NCBI RefSeq assembly: GCF_034424525.1
Contig: NZ_CP139979.1
Coordinates: 5,045,501-5,109,500 of the forward strand
Reading direction: 5' to 3'
Length of the DNA stretch: 64,000 nucleotides
Source of the DNA: Sphingobium yanoikuyae
Lineage (GTDB): Bacteria > Pseudomonadota > Alphaproteobacteria > Sphingomonadales > Sphingomonadaceae
The first letter of the stretch is position 1. The number at the start of each line of letters is the position of its first letter. This document shows positions 28,795 through 37,303 of the stretch, piece by piece. The notes below the pieces were generated by a model that searched no databases, had not been told where the DNA came from, and saw only the letters and a program-made list of their open reading frames with translations. The position numbers were made by a program, and so were the translations under genes.

Positions 28795-29888
28795 TCATCC
28801 TCTATGTCCATGCGCTGGCCGCGACCGGCGTGGTGCGCAATGTCCGTATCCTGGCCGCCGAACTGGTGGCGCGCGGTTTGGCGGTCGAACTGGTGACGGC
28901 GCTGCCGGGTGGCGAGGGCGTGACCGGCGTGCCGCATCATGCGCTGCTGGCCGGGCCAAACCCGTCGCGCCCGCGCGAAAAGCTGCAGGCGATCGCGGCG
29001 CTGCGGCGGCATTTGCGATCGCGGGGGCAAGCGACGCTGATTTCGGCGGGCAATCATGGCCATGGCACCGCCTGGGCGGCGAGCCAGGGGCTGCGCGACG
29101 TGCGGCGCATCTATCGCATCAGCAACGACATCATGCGCAATGCGGCGGGGGCGCCATCAGGTGGGCTCGGGCGCCTCAGCCGCACCGCGATGGCGCGGCT
29201 GCTGGCGCGCGACGCCGATCATCTGGTGCTGGTGTCGCCGACCCTGGCGGATACGCCTGCTTTTGCCGGCGCGGCGCGGGCGGGCAAGGTGGCGGTAATC
29301 CCCAATGGCATCGATGCCGATGCCGCCCGCTTCCTGGCGGACGGGCCAGTGCCGCATCGCTGGATGGGCCGACAGCCGCCGGTGATCCTCGCGATCGGCC
29401 GGCTGGCGCCGCAGAAGAATTTCGCGACCTTGCTCGCGGCCTTTGCACTGCTGCGGCGGGAGCGACCCGCGCGGCTCATCATCCTGGGCGAAAGCCGCGA
29501 CCGCGCCTGCGACAGCCTGCGGGCGCAGGCGAAGGCGCTCGGTATGGCTGATGATCTCGACCTGCCCGGCACGGTCGACAATGTCTTTCCCTGGCTGGCC
29601 CATGCCGATGCCTTTGTCCTGCCCAGCTGGTGGGAGGGATCACCCAATGTCCTGTTGGAAGCGATGGCCGTGGATGTGCCGATCGTCGCGTCGCGTAGCG
29701 CCGGCAACGCCGTCGACCTGCTCGATGATGGACGGTGCGGCCTGCTGGTGGACCCCGCCGATGCGGCGGCGATGGCCGATGCGCTGGCACGGCAGCTCGA
29801 TCTCGCCACCGCGATCCGCCCCGGCGACCGGATCGATCATTTCGGCCTGGAGGCGCTGTCCGATGCCTGGGTGCGGCTGCTGCGCTAG
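28791..29888 (+). CDS. Glycosyltransferase family 4
   Basis: A 365-residue GT-B enzyme of the GT4 type. The C-terminal donor-binding half shows VIPNGIDADAARF, VILAIGRLAPQKNFATLLAA, LIILGESRDR and the EX7E-like segment WWEGSPNVLLEAMAVDVPIV. It transfers an activated sugar, presumably the product of the upstream nucleotidyltransferase. GTG at 28791 overlaps the previous stop (GTGA). No signal peptide; likely cytoplasmic and membrane-associated. No flippase, polymerase or polyprenyl-P transferase gene is next to it. Confidence 0.85.
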   Translation: MIILYVHALAATGVVRNVRILAAELVARGLAVELVTALPGGEGVTGVPHHALLAGPNPSRPREKLQAIAALRRHLRSRGQATLISAGNHGHGTAWAASQGLRDVRRIYRISNDIMRNAAGAPSGGLGRLSRTAMARLLARDADHLVLVSPTLADTPAFAGAARAGKVAVIPNGIDADAARFLADGPVPHRWMGRQPPVILAIGRLAPQKNFATLLAAFALLRRERPARLIILGESRDRACDSLRAQAKALGMADDLDLPGTVDNVFPWLAHADAFVLPSWWEGSPNVLLEAMAVDVPIVASRSAGNAVDLLDDGRCGLLVDPADAAAMADALARQLDLATAIRPGDRIDHFGLEALSDAWVRLLR

Positions 29889-30934
29889 GCGTTACGAAAC
29901 TGCCGCGGCGTCTGCCCGGTCCAGCGCTTGAACGCACGGCCGAAGCTGGTCTGTTCGGCATAGCCCAGCCGCTCCGCCACCTCGTCGATCGGCATCGGCG
30001 TCTGGCGCAGATAGATGCGGGCGAGTTGCTCGCGCTGTTCCTCGACCAGATCGCTGAAATGCAGGCCATGGGCGGCAAGCCGGCTCTGCAGCGTCCGCAC
30101 CGACAGGCCCATCCGGTCGGCGCAGCGCTCGATCGCACATGTCCCCGCCGGCAGCGCGCCGCGCACATAGGATCGCGCCCTTTCCGCCATGTCGGCATGG
30201 TTGAACAGGCGCAGCCGACCCAGATAGCCGCCGACCAGCCGATAGGTCAGCCGATTGGCCGTCGCGATCGGCGTGTCGAGCAAGGCGGCGGAAAAGCCGA
30301 TCGCGTTGCCCGGCGCGCGCGGGCGGACGGCCGTGCCCAGCAACGCCTCTATCTCGATCAGTTCGCGCGGGCTGGGGTCGGCGGAACATTGCACCCAGGC
30401 GGCACGGAAGCGCTGGCCGCTGACGGTCCGCAACAGCAGCAGGATCAGCATCATCGCCTGATAATTGGCCTGGTCGTTGAAGCCGAGATCGGCGCCGACC
30501 ACCCAGCGCAGTTCGGCCATGCCGCCATCGTCCACCAGTTCCAGCTGCGCCTCGGGCGAATGGGCGACCGGCAGATAGCGGATCAGGCTGGCGATCGCGG
30601 CGCGCAGGTCCGGCGCGGCGCGGCAGACGGCGGTGACGCTGCCGAAAATGTCGGCATCCTGGGTGGCGGCAAGGTGCAGGCCGAACAGCGGATCGTCGAA
30701 CAGCAGGCTGCAATATTCGAACATCGCCGCCACCTGCTGGCAGGCGATATGGCTGTCGGGATCGGCCAGCACCATCGGGTCGAGGCCATGCTGGGCGAGA
30801 ATGCGGCGCGGCGCCCCACCGCGCGCGCGGACATAGTCGGAAAAGCCACGCAGATTGGCCGCGCGCATCTGGCCGGCGGCCGGTACCGCTTCCAGCGGAC
30901 CCTCCAGCCCGAAGAAAAAATCCTGCTCCTCCAT
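29885..30934 (-). CDS. AraC-family transcriptional regulator
   Basis: A 349-residue regulator of the OruR/ArgR-like AraC group. The N-terminal ligand domain (residues 20-230) is followed by the double helix-turn-helix: CAIERCADRMGLSVRTLQSR and MPIDEVAERLGYAEQTSFGR with AFKRWTGQTPRQFR. It is divergent from the crotonase-Rieske operon and is its likely regulator. Its end overlaps the preceding glycosyltransferase gene by 4 bp (tail to tail), with no sign of shared function. Confidence 0.88.
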   Translation of the reverse strand: MEEQDFFFGLEGPLEAVPAAGQMRAANLRGFSDYVRARGGAPRRILAQHGLDPMVLADPDSHIACQQVAAMFEYCSLLFDDPLFGLHLAATQDADIFGSVTAVCRAAPDLRAAIASLIRYLPVAHSPEAQLELVDDGGMAELRWVVGADLGFNDQANYQAMMLILLLLRTVSGQRFRAAWVQCSADPSPRELIEIEALLGTAVRPRAPGNAIGFSAALLDTPIATANRLTYRLVGGYLGRLRLFNHADMAERARSYVRGALPAGTCAIERCADRMGLSVRTLQSRLAAHGLHFSDLVEEQREQLARIYLRQTPMPIDEVAERLGYAEQTSFGRAFKRWTGQTPRQFRNA

Positions 30935-31059
30935 CGCGCGCCTGTCTGCCTGCTTGCTACTTCGCTGCGTATCATATCGATAAAGCTGCGCCTAATGCCA
31001 ATACGCCATCGCCGCCCCGTGCCAGCCTGCCGGGCATAAGAAGGATGGGAGAGGGCGGC

Positions 31060-32037
31060 ATGGCCAGGGCAAGCGCGGCAGCGCTGAAGCGCGAGGCGGC
31101 GCAGTTCGTGCATTATGAGAAGGACCGGGCGCGCAAGATCGCGACCATCACCTTCGACCGGCCGGGCAAGGCGAACACGACGACGATCGGCATGCGCCTG
31201 CTGTTCGGCGAGATCGTCCACAAGGCGAATATCGACGATGATGTGAAGGTGCTGGTGATCCGTGGCGCCGGCCAGGATCTGGGATCGGGCGGCGACATCA
31301 ACGAACATGGCGACATGTATCTGCATCCCGGCGCGGAGGATGATTTCCTGCCCGACCTGGAGATTGACGATCCCGACGTGCGCTATCCGCCGCCCGGTTC
31401 CTATCGCTTCCTTCATGGCCTGACCGACCATTATGCCAAGGGCTATGCCGGCAACCGGCCGCTGCAGGAATTCAAGAAGATCAGCATCGTCGAGGCCAAG
31501 GGCTATTGCTATGGCTGGCATTTCTACCAGTGCGCCGACGCCGACCTGATCGTATCGTCCGACGATGCGCTCTTTGGCCATCCCTCCTTCCGCTACGCCG
31601 GATGGGGGCCGCGCATGTGGCAATGGCTGGAAATGGTCGGCATCCGCCGCTTTTCCGAAATGCTGTTCACCGGCCGCCCCTTCACCGCCGCCGAGATGAT
31701 GGACTGCAACTTCGTCAACGCCGTCGTGCCGCGCGACGCGCTGGAGGCGGAGACCGACAAATATGCCGATGCCTGCGCCCGCACTCGGCCGCTCGACGTG
31801 GTGGTCGCGCAGAAGACCTTCATCGAGGCCTATAAGCAATATCGCGGCGAATATATGGGCAGCCTGCTCACCGGCTGGCTGGAAGGCATGCTGCCGCTGA
31901 TGAAGAGCGACCGGCCGACCGATATCGATCTGGGCGCCGGCGGCTTCGACCAGGGCATTGCCCATACCGTCAAGAATAACGACCTCAACTACCCCCCGGA
32001 ATGGCGGCTGAGCCGCGCCGGGCGGGCACAGCGCTGA
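31060..32037 (+). CDS. Enoyl-CoA hydratase/isomerase family protein, atypical active site
   Basis: A 325-residue crotonase-fold protein, about 60 residues longer than usual because of an insert near residues 85-135. The CoA-binding and oxyanion segments are VIRGAGQDLGSGGDI and EAKGYCYGWHFYQCADADLI. Both catalytic glutamates of ordinary enoyl-CoA hydratase seem absent: by alignment they are Y156 (GWHFYQ) and S176 (FGHPSF). A different reaction, such as C-C hydrolysis or isomerisation, is therefore possible. ATG 31060 is preferred over 31045 because GGGAGAGG sits 6 nt before it. First gene of a plus-strand operon. Confidence 0.85.
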   Translation: MARASAAALKREAAQFVHYEKDRARKIATITFDRPGKANTTTIGMRLLFGEIVHKANIDDDVKVLVIRGAGQDLGSGGDINEHGDMYLHPGAEDDFLPDLEIDDPDVRYPPPGSYRFLHGLTDHYAKGYAGNRPLQEFKKISIVEAKGYCYGWHFYQCADADLIVSSDDALFGHPSFRYAGWGPRMWQWLEMVGIRRFSEMLFTGRPFTAAEMMDCNFVNAVVPRDALEAETDKYADACARTRPLDVVVAQKTFIEAYKQYRGEYMGSLLTGWLEGMLPLMKSDRPTDIDLGAGGFDQGIAHTVKNNDLNYPPEWRLSRAGRAQR

Positions 32038-32051
32038 AAGGAGCGGATGCG

Positions 32052-33038
32052 ATGATCGAGACGCTCTTCGCCCTTGACCGGGGCAATTATCGCGAATGCC
32101 AGCACCTGTTTCGCGGCGAACGCGAGCAGGAATATTATCGCGGCGATTACTGGATGGAGGAAGGCTCCGTCATCGACGTGGAGGCGCGGCGCAAGTCCGC
32201 CGGCCCCAGCGCCGCGATCCTGCTGCGATCGGCCACCCGCCTCTTCTTCCGCCGCACCCGCCAGCATATCCGCGAGGATGGCACCGACCTCACCGTCCTG
32301 TGGTTCGTGAAGCGCGGCCGGCTGGTCTTTTCCAACCAGCTTGGCAGTCGGGCCGCCCAATATGGCGATTTTCTGATGACGCGCTCGACCACGCCCTTCC
32401 TGATCGAATGCCAGCCCGATGCGCAGGGCGTACATGAGGTGCTGCATGTGACGGTGCCGACCCATGTGCTGCGCGGCTTCGTTGATTGCGATGCCGGGGC
32501 GGGCATATTGCTGCCGATGCAGCGGGCGGAACTGGGGATCGCCGATGGCATCCTAGCCGGCCTGTTCCAGCGCGACGCCGATGTGGCGGAGGAAACCACG
32601 CGGACGCTGGTGGAGGCGGCGCTGGCGGTGATCGGCCAAGGGTTGCGCCATGATCTGCGCGCGGTGCCGCCGCGTCCTTCCGTCGCGGAGAAGCGCTTTG
32701 CCGATGTTCGCCGCTTCGTCGAGGTGCATCTGTCCGATCCGGGCCTGTCCGCCGCGATGACGGCCAAGGGCTGCGGCATTTCACCGCGCTATCTCACCAC
32801 CCTGCTCAAGCAGAATGGCACCAGCTTTTCCGACCTGATCTGGCAGCGCCGGCTGGAGCAGGCGCGGGCCTGGATGGCGCGATCCGACGCAGCGAGCATC
32901 TCGATCAGCGAGATCGCCTATGCCGTCGGCTTCAAGAGCCCGGCTCATTTCAGCCGCATGTTCAAGCGCGTCTATGCCCGCAACCCCAGCGACTATCGCG
33001 CGGAGGCTGCGCCGCCGCCGCCGGTTGCGCTGCATTGA
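32052..33038 (+). CDS. AraC-family transcriptional regulator, inside operon
   Basis: A 328-residue AraC-type regulator. The C-terminal DNA-binding part is AAMTAKGCGISPRYLTTLLK, then ISISEIAYAVGFKSPAHFSR and MFKRVYARNPSDYR; the N-terminal part is an AraC-binding-like beta domain (FFRRTRQHIREDGTDLTV). It is embedded between the crotonase and Rieske genes with gaps of only 14 and 13 bp, so it is probably cotranscribed with the pathway it controls. It is a different subtype from the regulator at 29885. Confidence 0.87.
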   Translation: MIETLFALDRGNYRECQHLFRGEREQEYYRGDYWMEEGSVIDVEARRKSAGPSAAILLRSATRLFFRRTRQHIREDGTDLTVLWFVKRGRLVFSNQLGSRAAQYGDFLMTRSTTPFLIECQPDAQGVHEVLHVTVPTHVLRGFVDCDAGAGILLPMQRAELGIADGILAGLFQRDADVAEETTRTLVEAALAVIGQGLRHDLRAVPPRPSVAEKRFADVRRFVEVHLSDPGLSAAMTAKGCGISPRYLTTLLKQNGTSFSDLIWQRRLEQARAWMARSDAASISISEIAYAVGFKSPAHFSRMFKRVYARNPSDYRAEAAPPPPVALH

Positions 33039-33051
33039 GCGGCAGGGACAC

Positions 33052-34377
33052 ATGACCATGCAAGGGAGCATTACTGAGCCACCGGTCCTGATCGGCAACA
33101 CCGCCTATGTCTCGCAATCCTATGCCGATGCCGAGGCCGCGAAACTATGGCCCAAAGTCTGGCAGGTCGCCTGCCGGGAAGAGGAAATCCCTGAGGTCGG
33201 CGACTATGTCACCTATGACATTGTCGACGACTCGATCATCGTCGTGCGCGCCGCGCCCGACCGGATTGCCGCCTATTTCAACGTCTGTCGCCATCGCGGT
33301 AGGCAACTGACCGAAGGCTGCGGCAATGCGAAGCGGCTGGTCTGCCCCTTCCATGCCTGGAGCTGGGATCTGGACGGCAACAATGTCGGCGTGGTCCGCA
33401 AGGATGCCTGGGGCGACTGCCTGAAGGCCGATGACCTGCGCCTGCGCGACGTGCGCGTCGACAGCTGGGGCGGCTGGGTGTTCGTCTGCATGGACCCGGA
33501 CGCGCCGCCGCTGCGTGACTATCTGGAGCCGGCGGCATCAATGCTCGACCCGTTCGAGCTGGAGCAGATGCGCTATCGCTGGCGCCAATGGCTGCATTTT
33601 CCGTGCAACTGGAAGGTCGCGATCGAGGCGTTCAACGAGGGCTATCATGTTGCCGGCACCCATCCGCAACTGACCAGATATTCGCCCAAGCCGACCTGGA
33701 GCGACGGGCGTGGCATCCATGGCGTGTTCGGGTCGCAGGCGCGCGAGGGCACGGGTGGCGCGACCGCCGGCGCGGCGGGCGCGGCGGACATGCGCCAGGG
33801 GCTGGCGGATTCGCTCAACCAGCTCTGGGAGGAAGTGAACGGCACCACCACCGAAACGATGGTGCGGGTCGCCAATCTGCTGGTCGAGGAACTGCCCGAA
33901 GAGACGCCGCCGGGCGAGGTGCAGATGCACCTGATGCGCCGCACGGTGGAGGAGGACGCCAAGCGCGGGGTGAACTGGCCGCGCATCGACCCGGCCCATT
34001 TCGCGGCGGCGGGCAATGTCTGGCACATCTTCCCCAACACGGTCGTGATCCACGGACCGACCTTCGCGCTCTGCTATCGCGCACGGCCCGACGGCCATGA
34101 TCCCAATCGCTGCATCTTCGAGGTCTATACGCTCGAACGCTTCCCCGAGGGCACCGAGCCGCGCCCCGCCAATCTCCACAAGCCCGACATGGACGAGGCA
34201 AGCTGGCGCAAGGTGCTGTGCCAGGATTTCTCGAACATGGGGGCGGTGCAGCGCGGCCTGCGCTCGCGCGGCTGCGACGGGCTGCGGCCCAGCCCGGTCG
34301 AGGAACGGGCGATCATCAATTTCCACCGCGTGCTGGCCGACTATCTCGGCACCGGCGCGCCGCAAGTGATCGAGTAG
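33052..34377 (+). CDS. Rieske-type ring-hydroxylating oxygenase, large subunit (1)
   Basis: A 441-residue Rieske non-heme iron oxygenase alpha subunit. The [2Fe-2S] ligands are C79-x-H81 in VCRHRGRQL and C98-x2-H101 in CPFHAWSWD. The mononuclear iron site is near EAFNEGYHVAGTH (H199, H204, with E196). No small subunit gene is adjacent, so it is probably an alpha-only type. It needs a ferredoxin and reductase; a candidate Rieske ferredoxin lies at 38269. It inserts oxygen into an aromatic or alicyclic substrate that remains unknown. Start ATG 33052; 33058 is possible. Confidence 0.9.
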   Translation: MTMQGSITEPPVLIGNTAYVSQSYADAEAAKLWPKVWQVACREEEIPEVGDYVTYDIVDDSIIVVRAAPDRIAAYFNVCRHRGRQLTEGCGNAKRLVCPFHAWSWDLDGNNVGVVRKDAWGDCLKADDLRLRDVRVDSWGGWVFVCMDPDAPPLRDYLEPAASMLDPFELEQMRYRWRQWLHFPCNWKVAIEAFNEGYHVAGTHPQLTRYSPKPTWSDGRGIHGVFGSQAREGTGGATAGAAGAADMRQGLADSLNQLWEEVNGTTTETMVRVANLLVEELPEETPPGEVQMHLMRRTVEEDAKRGVNWPRIDPAHFAAAGNVWHIFPNTVVIHGPTFALCYRARPDGHDPNRCIFEVYTLERFPEGTEPRPANLHKPDMDEASWRKVLCQDFSNMGAVQRGLRSRGCDGLRPSPVEERAIINFHRVLADYLGTGAPQVIE

Positions 34378-34383
34378 GACATC

Positions 34384-35577
34384 ATGGCCGATATGGATGT
34401 GCAGGACAGCAAGCTGACGCTGGATACCAGGGATGTCGACCAGTGGGTCGGCAAGCCGGTGATCTTCGCCGAGATGTGGGATCCTTGCAACGCGACCGAC
34501 ATTCGCCGCTGGGTGCAGGCGATGGATTATCCCAACCCGATCCATTGGGACGAGAATTTCGCCCGCGCCTCCCGCTTCGGCGGCATCGTCGCGCCGCAGA
34601 GCTTCACCGTGGCGATGGACTATGGCCATGGTTGTCACCCGGCCTGCGTGGGCAAGGTGCCGGGCACCCACCTGATCTTCGCCGGCGAGGAATGGTGGTT
34701 CTACGGCACCCCCGTCCGCCCCGGCGACAAGCTGGTGCAGAGCCGCCGCTTCGACGGTTATTCGATTGCTGACACCGGCTTTGCCGGCCCGACCATGTTC
34801 GCGCGCGGCGACACCATCCACCGCAACCAGCATGGCGCGCTGGTGGCCAAGGAACAGGCGACTGCGATCCGCTATCTGGTCGAGGAAGCGAACAGGCGCG
34901 GCGTCTATGCCAAGGAGAAGCGGAGCCCCCGGCGCTGGACCAAGGCGGAACTGACCGACATCCACAAGGCGCGCCACGACTGGATCCTGTCCAACCGCGA
35001 CGGCCATTCGCCCGCCTATGCAGATGTAAAGGTGGGCGATCGGCTGCCGCGCCGGGTGATCGGGCCGCATTCGGTGGTCAGCTTCGCCAATGAGTGCCGC
35101 GCCCATCGCCAGAATATCTGGGGGACTTGGGCGTGGAACGCGCCTGAAGGCATTCATGATCCCGCGACCGAGGATGCCGGCTTCGGCGCCGACATGAGCT
35201 ATGACCATGAAGCGCGCAAGATCGACCCGCGCATGGGTGATGGCCTCTATCACGGCCCGTCATCGGGCCATATCAATGCCGAAAAGGCGGAGAATGTCGG
35301 CATGGGCGGCGCCTATGGCTATGGCGCGTCGATGAATGCCTGGCATCTCGACACGGTCGCCTATTGGGCCGGCCATGGCGGCTATGTCTGGCACAGCAAG
35401 ACCCAGTTCCGCTCCCCCGCGTTCGAGGGCGACGTCACCTGGGTCGATGGCGAGGTGGTGGAGAAGATCGACCGTTCCCCCTTCGGCATGCCGGTGGTCA
35501 AGGTCCGCACGGTGATGACCACCCAGGATGGCGAGGAGATATTGAAGGGCACGGCGCAGGTGGAGTTGCCCTATTGA
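34384..35577 (+). CDS. Double-hotdog MaoC/FAS1-like acyl dehydratase
   Basis: A 397-residue protein with two hotdog-type halves. The first has NPIHWDENFARASRFGGIVA with PQSF; the second has HSVVSFANECRAHRQNIW and AYGYGASMNAWHLDTVAYWAGHGG. The N-terminal half resembles the FAS1-like dehydratase (MaoC_dehydrat_N) group. Such proteins hydrate or dehydrate enoyl-CoA esters of bulky substrates. It lies 6 bp after the Rieske gene and overlaps the acyl-CoA synthetase gene by 4 nt. Confidence 0.83.
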   Translation: MADMDVQDSKLTLDTRDVDQWVGKPVIFAEMWDPCNATDIRRWVQAMDYPNPIHWDENFARASRFGGIVAPQSFTVAMDYGHGCHPACVGKVPGTHLIFAGEEWWFYGTPVRPGDKLVQSRRFDGYSIADTGFAGPTMFARGDTIHRNQHGALVAKEQATAIRYLVEEANRRGVYAKEKRSPRRWTKAELTDIHKARHDWILSNRDGHSPAYADVKVGDRLPRRVIGPHSVVSFANECRAHRQNIWGTWAWNAPEGIHDPATEDAGFGADMSYDHEARKIDPRMGDGLYHGPSSGHINAEKAENVGMGGAYGYGASMNAWHLDTVAYWAGHGGYVWHSKTQFRSPAFEGDVTWVDGEVVEKIDRSPFGMPVVKVRTVMTTQDGEEILKGTAQVELPY

Positions 35578-37220
35578 GCGCGCCGCTTTCGCTGATCCAT
35601 GGCCCTCCGCTGGCGCAGGAGCCGGGGCAGGGCGCGCAGACCATCCCCGCCTATCTGGATGCGGTGCGGGCGCGGCACGGCGCGCGCGACGCGGTCATCA
35701 TGCGCACCGCGCAGCAGCGCATCTGCTGGAGCTATGACGAACTCCATGCCCGTTCCGTCGCGGTGGCCAGGGCGCTGATCGCGGCCGGCCTCGGCAAGGA
35801 CGGCCGGGTCGGCGTGCTGATGGCGAACCGGCCCGAATATCTCGCCAGCGTCTTCGGCATCGCGATGGCGGGTGGCGTCACCGTGGCGCTCAGCAGCTTT
35901 TCAAGCGCGGAGGAACTGGAGCATCTGGTCCAGGCCTCGGCGATCGGCATCCTCCTCTTCGACACGCGGGTGATGAAGAAGGATTTTGCCGCCATGCTGG
36001 CCGGCATCGACAAGGGGCCGTTTCTCCATCGGCTGGTCCAGCTCGACAGCGTGACCGATGCCGATCCGGCAGCGCCGGGCTATGAAGGCTGGGATGCTTT
36101 CCTTGCCAGCGGCGCGGCGGTGCCCGATGCGCAGGTGGCGCAGCGCGCCGCCACCGTCACGCTGTCCGACCATGGCGGCATCTTCTTCTCGTCCGGCACT
36201 ACCAGCCTGCCCAAGGGGATCGTCCATGCCCAGCGCGCCTTCTGCATCCAGTGGTGGCGCTGGCCGCGCGTCTTCGCGATGCGCGAACCGGTGGTGAGCT
36301 GGACCGGCAATGGCCTGTTCTGGTCGGGCAATATCAGCCTGGTGATCGGCACCGCGCTGTCGACCGGCGGGACGGCGGTGCTGCAACCGGTGTTCGATGC
36401 CGCCGCCGCACTCGACGTGATCGAGCAGGAGCGCGTCACCTTCCTCACCGGACGGCCGCACCAATGGGCGCGGGTCCAGGCGGCGGACAATTGGGCCAGC
36501 GCGGATCTTTCCAGCCTCAAATATGTGACCAAGGGTGAGCTGATCGGCGAACATCCGACGGTCGACACCGGCTGGACCACGCCCATGGCCTTCGGCACGA
36601 CCGAGACGATGACGATCTGCACGGCGTTCGATGCGGATACGTCCGACGCCGATTATGGCGGCAGCGCCGGCGCGCCGCTGCCCGGCAACAGCCTCAAGAT
36701 CGTCGATCCGCTGACCCGCGCGATCCTGCCGGTCGGCCAGCATGGCGAAATGTGCATCAAGGGGTCGACCCTGATGACCGCCTATCTGGGCAAGGCGCCG
36801 GAAGAATGTTTCGACGCGGAAGGCTATTATTGCACCGGCGACGGCGGACGGGTGGATGAACAGGGGCGCTTCTTCTGGGAAGGGCGCCTGACCGACATGA
36901 TCAAGACCGGCGGCGCCAATGTTGCGCCCGAGGAAGTGGACGCGGCGATCGCCACCTTCCCCGGCGTCAAGCGCAGCCAGACCGTCGGCGTGCCCGACGA
37001 GTTGCTGGGCGAGATGGTGGTCGCCTGCATCGTCCCGGTCGATGGCGCGCGGGTGACGGAAAGCGACCTGATCGCCCATCTCAAGGCGCGCATGGCCAGC
37101 TTCAAGGTGCCGCGTCGGATACTGCTGCTGGACGAGGCGGATTTTGCCCTGACCGGCAATGAGAAGGCCAAGGCCGCCGACATTCGCGCGGTCGCGGTCG
37201 CGCGGCTCAGCCATCCATAG
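35574..37220 (+). CDS. AMP-dependent acyl-CoA synthetase
   Basis: A 548-residue ANL-family ligase. Motifs are the P-loop-like IFFSSGTTSLPKGIVH, MAFGTTETM, YYCTGDGGRVDEQGRFFWEG, RLTDMIKTGGANVAPEEVD and the C-terminal catalytic lysine in TGNEKAKA. It activates a carboxylic acid to its CoA thioester. The start is TTG 35574, overlapping the previous stop (TTGA); other starts upstream lie inside the dehydratase gene. Last gene of the tight part of the operon; 83 bp follow before the next gene. Confidence 0.9.
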   Translation: MSAPLSLIHGPPLAQEPGQGAQTIPAYLDAVRARHGARDAVIMRTAQQRICWSYDELHARSVAVARALIAAGLGKDGRVGVLMANRPEYLASVFGIAMAGGVTVALSSFSSAEELEHLVQASAIGILLFDTRVMKKDFAAMLAGIDKGPFLHRLVQLDSVTDADPAAPGYEGWDAFLASGAAVPDAQVAQRAATVTLSDHGGIFFSSGTTSLPKGIVHAQRAFCIQWWRWPRVFAMREPVVSWTGNGLFWSGNISLVIGTALSTGGTAVLQPVFDAAAALDVIEQERVTFLTGRPHQWARVQAADNWASADLSSLKYVTKGELIGEHPTVDTGWTTPMAFGTTETMTICTAFDADTSDADYGGSAGAPLPGNSLKIVDPLTRAILPVGQHGEMCIKGSTLMTAYLGKAPEECFDAEGYYCTGDGGRVDEQGRFFWEGRLTDMIKTGGANVAPEEVDAAIATFPGVKRSQTVGVPDELLGEMVVACIVPVDGARVTESDLIAHLKARMASFKVPRRILLLDEADFALTGNEKAKAADIRAVAVARLSHP

Positions 37221-37303
37221 CTCTGGCCTATGGGCACCCCGAAAATCGCTATTTGACCCTTTGGCCGCCCCATGCCAGCCCTCGGCCCAGACAGGGGAGA
37301 GGC

